Positions 6,129 to 7,700 of a stretch of 7,700 bases of DNA are shown here, one piece after another; the first letter of the stretch is position 1; each line of letters opens with the position of its first letter. Under the pieces are notes generated by a model. That model had not been told where the DNA came from. It did not search any database and worked only from the letters and a program-made list of their open reading frames with translations. The DNA comes from Bacteroidia bacterium. Its GTDB lineage: Bacteria; Bacteroidota; Bacteroidia; UKL13-3. The translations under genes and the position numbers were made by a program. Location of the stretch: NCBI GenBank assembly GCA_019454865.1, contig JACFNJ010000129.1, positions 1 through 7,700 of the forward strand, in the 5' to 3' direction.

Positions 6129-7424
6129 ATGATTACTACTTCAACAAATATTGAAAGTATAAAAACCACATCCTACAAAGTAGTTATTCCGTTTTATGCT
6201 TATGCTGGAGTTTCGTTTTTGGTAGCTTGTATTTTTTTACTTACTTCTGCAGCCGGTTTTACGCAGCATTATTTTACGCCACACCTTTTAGCAATTACGC
6301 ATACTATGGCTTTGGGCTGGGCTACCATGATTATTTTGGGTGCCAGCCATCAACTTGTACCGGTTCTTATTGAAGGCAAATTGTATAGTGATAAATTGGC
6401 GTATGCTTCTTTTGTCCTTGCTGCTATTGGAATTCCTTTGCTTGTATATGGATTCTACACCTTTAACATGGGGCATCCGGCAAAGTGGGGAGGTCGTTTT
6501 GTTGTTTTTGCAATACTTTCTTTCCTTATAAATATTGCCAAAAGTATTTCGGGAAGTAAAAAAGAAAACATTCATGGAATCTTTATCTTTACTTCAATTC
6601 TTTGGCTGTTTTTAACTGTATTGTTAGGATTGGCATTGGTATATAATTTTACTTATACCAACTTAATGCCTTTTGACTCGTTGCATTATTTGCCCTTACA
6701 CGCACATACCGGCATTATCGGTTGGTTTCTGTTGTTGGTTATTGGTGTTGGCTCTCGGCTTATTCCTATGTTTTTAATTTCTAAATATACCAATAACAAC
6801 GTGCTATGGGTTATATTTTTACTAATTAATGCTGCACTGGTTTTTTACACGTTATCCTTTTATACATTTGATATAAAAGAATTAACTTTTATACCAATTA
6901 CATTAATTCTGCTTGCTGTAGTATTGTTTATTTTTTATTGCATCAAAGCATACAAACAACGATTACGCAAACAAGTAGATGATCAGGTTAAAATTTCGCT
7001 GTTATCAGTATTTATGTTGCTGTTGCCAATAATAATGCTTGTAATTATAATTAGCATACTTTTGTCCTTGCCTGTAGAAAACGCAACACTTGCAATTGTA
7101 TATGGATTTCTGATTTTTTTTGGTTGGCTAACTGCTATAATACTCGGAATGACCTTTAAAACATTGCCGTTTATAGTTTGGAACAAAGTGTATCATCATC
7201 GCTCATCAATGGGTAAAACTCCAAACCCCAAAGATTTGTTTAGCGATACGATTTTTAAAATAATGAGTGTGAGCTATCTTGTTGGATTTTCTCTTTTTGC
7301 ATGTGGTATATTATTTTCGTCAATACCTACACTTATTGTAGGAGCAAGCGGACTAATTATTACAGCTGTTTTGTATAATTGGAATGTATTAAAAGTATTG
7401 TTTCATAAACCCGTAATAAAATGA
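6129..7424 (+). CDS. Twelve-helix membrane protein, NnrS / heme-copper-oxidase-subunit-I-like
   Basis: A 431-residue integral inner-membrane protein with about 12 predicted helices (roughly 19-40, 52-76, 88-110, 122-140, 149-172, 192-214, 225-245, 252-272, 290-314, 320-343, 378-398, 402-424). Conserved-looking His lie at helix starts: HLLAITHTMALGW (H52, H58), ASHQLVP (H74) and LPLHAHTGIIGW (H191, H193), the last followed by GVGSRLIPMF. This pattern and the helix count recall NnrS and the heme-copper oxidase subunit I fold. I cannot find the helix-7 His-His pair or the helix-10 His pair that a working oxidase or NO reductase needs (helix 10, about 320-343, has no His; the HH at 356-357 is in a loop), so it is more likely a heme/metal-binding or NO-stress protein than an enzyme of respiration. 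It starts 2 bases after the DUF1858 gene and overlaps the DUF59 gene by ATGA, so it belongs to the same transcript. Confidence 0.7.
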   Translation: MITTSTNIESIKTTSYKVVIPFYAYAGVSFLVACIFLLTSAAGFTQHYFTPHLLAITHTMALGWATMIILGASHQLVPVLIEGKLYSDKLAYASFVLAAIGIPLLVYGFYTFNMGHPAKWGGRFVVFAILSFLINIAKSISGSKKENIHGIFIFTSILWLFLTVLLGLALVYNFTYTNLMPFDSLHYLPLHAHTGIIGWFLLLVIGVGSRLIPMFLISKYTNNNVLWVIFLLINAALVFYTLSFYTFDIKELTFIPITLILLAVVLFIFYCIKAYKQRLRKQVDDQVKISLLSVFMLLLPIIMLVIIISILLSLPVENATLAIVYGFLIFFGWLTAIILGMTFKTLPFIVWNKVYHHRSSMGKTPNPKDLFSDTIFKIMSVSYLVGFSLFACGILFSSIPTLIVGASGLIITAVLYNWNVLKVLFHKPVIK

Positions 7425-7700
7425 ATGTAACCTCAAACGATGAAGTAAAATGTGCAATAGGACTTGCAGGACTAAAGCATGTTGACGACCCTGAAATAGG
7501 ATTGAATGTGGTGGATTTAGGGCTAATTTATGAATTAGATTTTAATGAAGAAACAAAGCAAGCTACTTGCACCATGACACTAACTACGGAGTTTTGCCCC
7601 ATGGGAGAGTCAATAGTGGACAATTGTAAAGACTCCTTACAAGCTTCGTTTCCGGAATATAGTATTGATGTTAACTTAATTTTCGACCCGCCCTGGAGTT
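7421..7700 (+). CDS. DUF59 / MIP18-family iron-sulfur assembly factor (partial, runs off the right edge)
   Basis: The first 93 codons are present; the end lies beyond the window. The ATG at 7421 overlaps the preceding stop (ATGA), a sign of translational coupling. The family signature is clear: DDPEIGLNVVDLGLIYELD (residues 22-40), then TMTLTTEFCPMGESIVDNC with the key Cys of the FCPM segment, and LIFDPPWS near the window end. Bacterial members (SufT, PaaD and relatives) help build or deliver Fe-S clusters in the cytoplasm. A complete stand-alone member is usually a little over 100 residues, so little is missing. Its place behind Ric and DUF2249 genes fits a repair-and-reassembly role for Fe-S proteins under nitrosative or oxidative stress. 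Whether it is a general SufT or a dedicated partner cannot be decided here. Confidence 0.88.
   Translation, partial: MNVTSNDEVKCAIGLAGLKHVDDPEIGLNVVDLGLIYELDFNEETKQATCTMTLTTEFCPMGESIVDNCKDSLQASFPEYSIDVNLIFDPPWS

Noticed and set aside
6288..7186. Several open frames on both strands inside the membrane-protein gene
   Set aside because: They are shadows of the 431-residue coding frame, without family features or start signals of their own.
6129..7424. Functional cytochrome oxidase or NO reductase catalytic subunit
   Set aside because: The His ligands expected in helices 7 and 10 are not visible.
1..7700. CRISPR array, tRNA, rRNA or insertion sequence
   Set aside because: I found no regularly spaced repeats, no tRNA-like cloverleaf, no rRNA-like block and no transposase.

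Overview
The window comes from an AT-rich Bacteroidota genome (phylum-level inference). Supporting signs are a type IX secretion (T9SS) C-terminal sorting domain, Bacteroidota-style promoter boxes (TAnnTTTG), A/T-rich translation starts without clear Shine-Dalgarno sites, and an outer-membrane lipoprotein with an acidic export signal. The two halves are divergently oriented and carry unrelated functions.

Left half (minus strand, about 3490 down to 334): a compact three-gene unit for cell-surface or secreted proteins. In order of transcription it holds a secreted GH16-family glycoside hydrolase (3208-2003), an unrecognised small lipoprotein four bases downstream (1998-1441), and a tail-fibre-like protein with a peptidase S74 chaperone domain plus a T9SS tail (1428-334). 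The third gene is broken by two in-frame stop codons but has no frameshift, so it looks like a young pseudogene. Upstream of the GH16 gene, in what first looks like empty intergenic DNA, lies a decayed XRE-type helix-turn-helix regulator (about 3477-3236) with one nonsense codon and one frameshift. This half therefore looks accessory and partly eroded. The first 333 bases hold no supported gene, only a possible promoter for a gene beyond the left edge.

Right half (plus strand, 3658 to the window end): a nitrosative-stress / iron-sulfur repair cluster. It encodes a stand-alone DUF2249 protein; a Ric/ScdA/YtfE-type di-iron repair protein with a near-copy of that DUF2249 domain fused to its N-terminus; a small cupin; a DUF1858-DUF2249-DUF2249 protein; a 12-helix NnrS / heme-copper-oxidase-like membrane protein; and the start of a DUF59 (MIP18/SufT-type) iron-sulfur assembly factor that runs off the right edge. 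Upstream of the first gene is a perfect 9+6+9 palindrome with CRP/FNR-like geometry, placed just ahead of a good -7 element, as expected for activation by a CRP/FNR-family sensor. A strong hairpin terminator after the Ric gene splits the cluster into two probable transcription units. The second unit (cupin onward) is tightly packed, with gaps of 7 and 2 bases and then an ATGA overlap.

Inferred joint role: Ric repairs Fe-S or di-iron centres damaged by NO or oxidants, the DUF59 protein helps deliver or assemble clusters, the membrane protein handles NO or heme/metal at the membrane, and the DUF2249 and cupin proteins are small accessory partners of unknown biochemistry.
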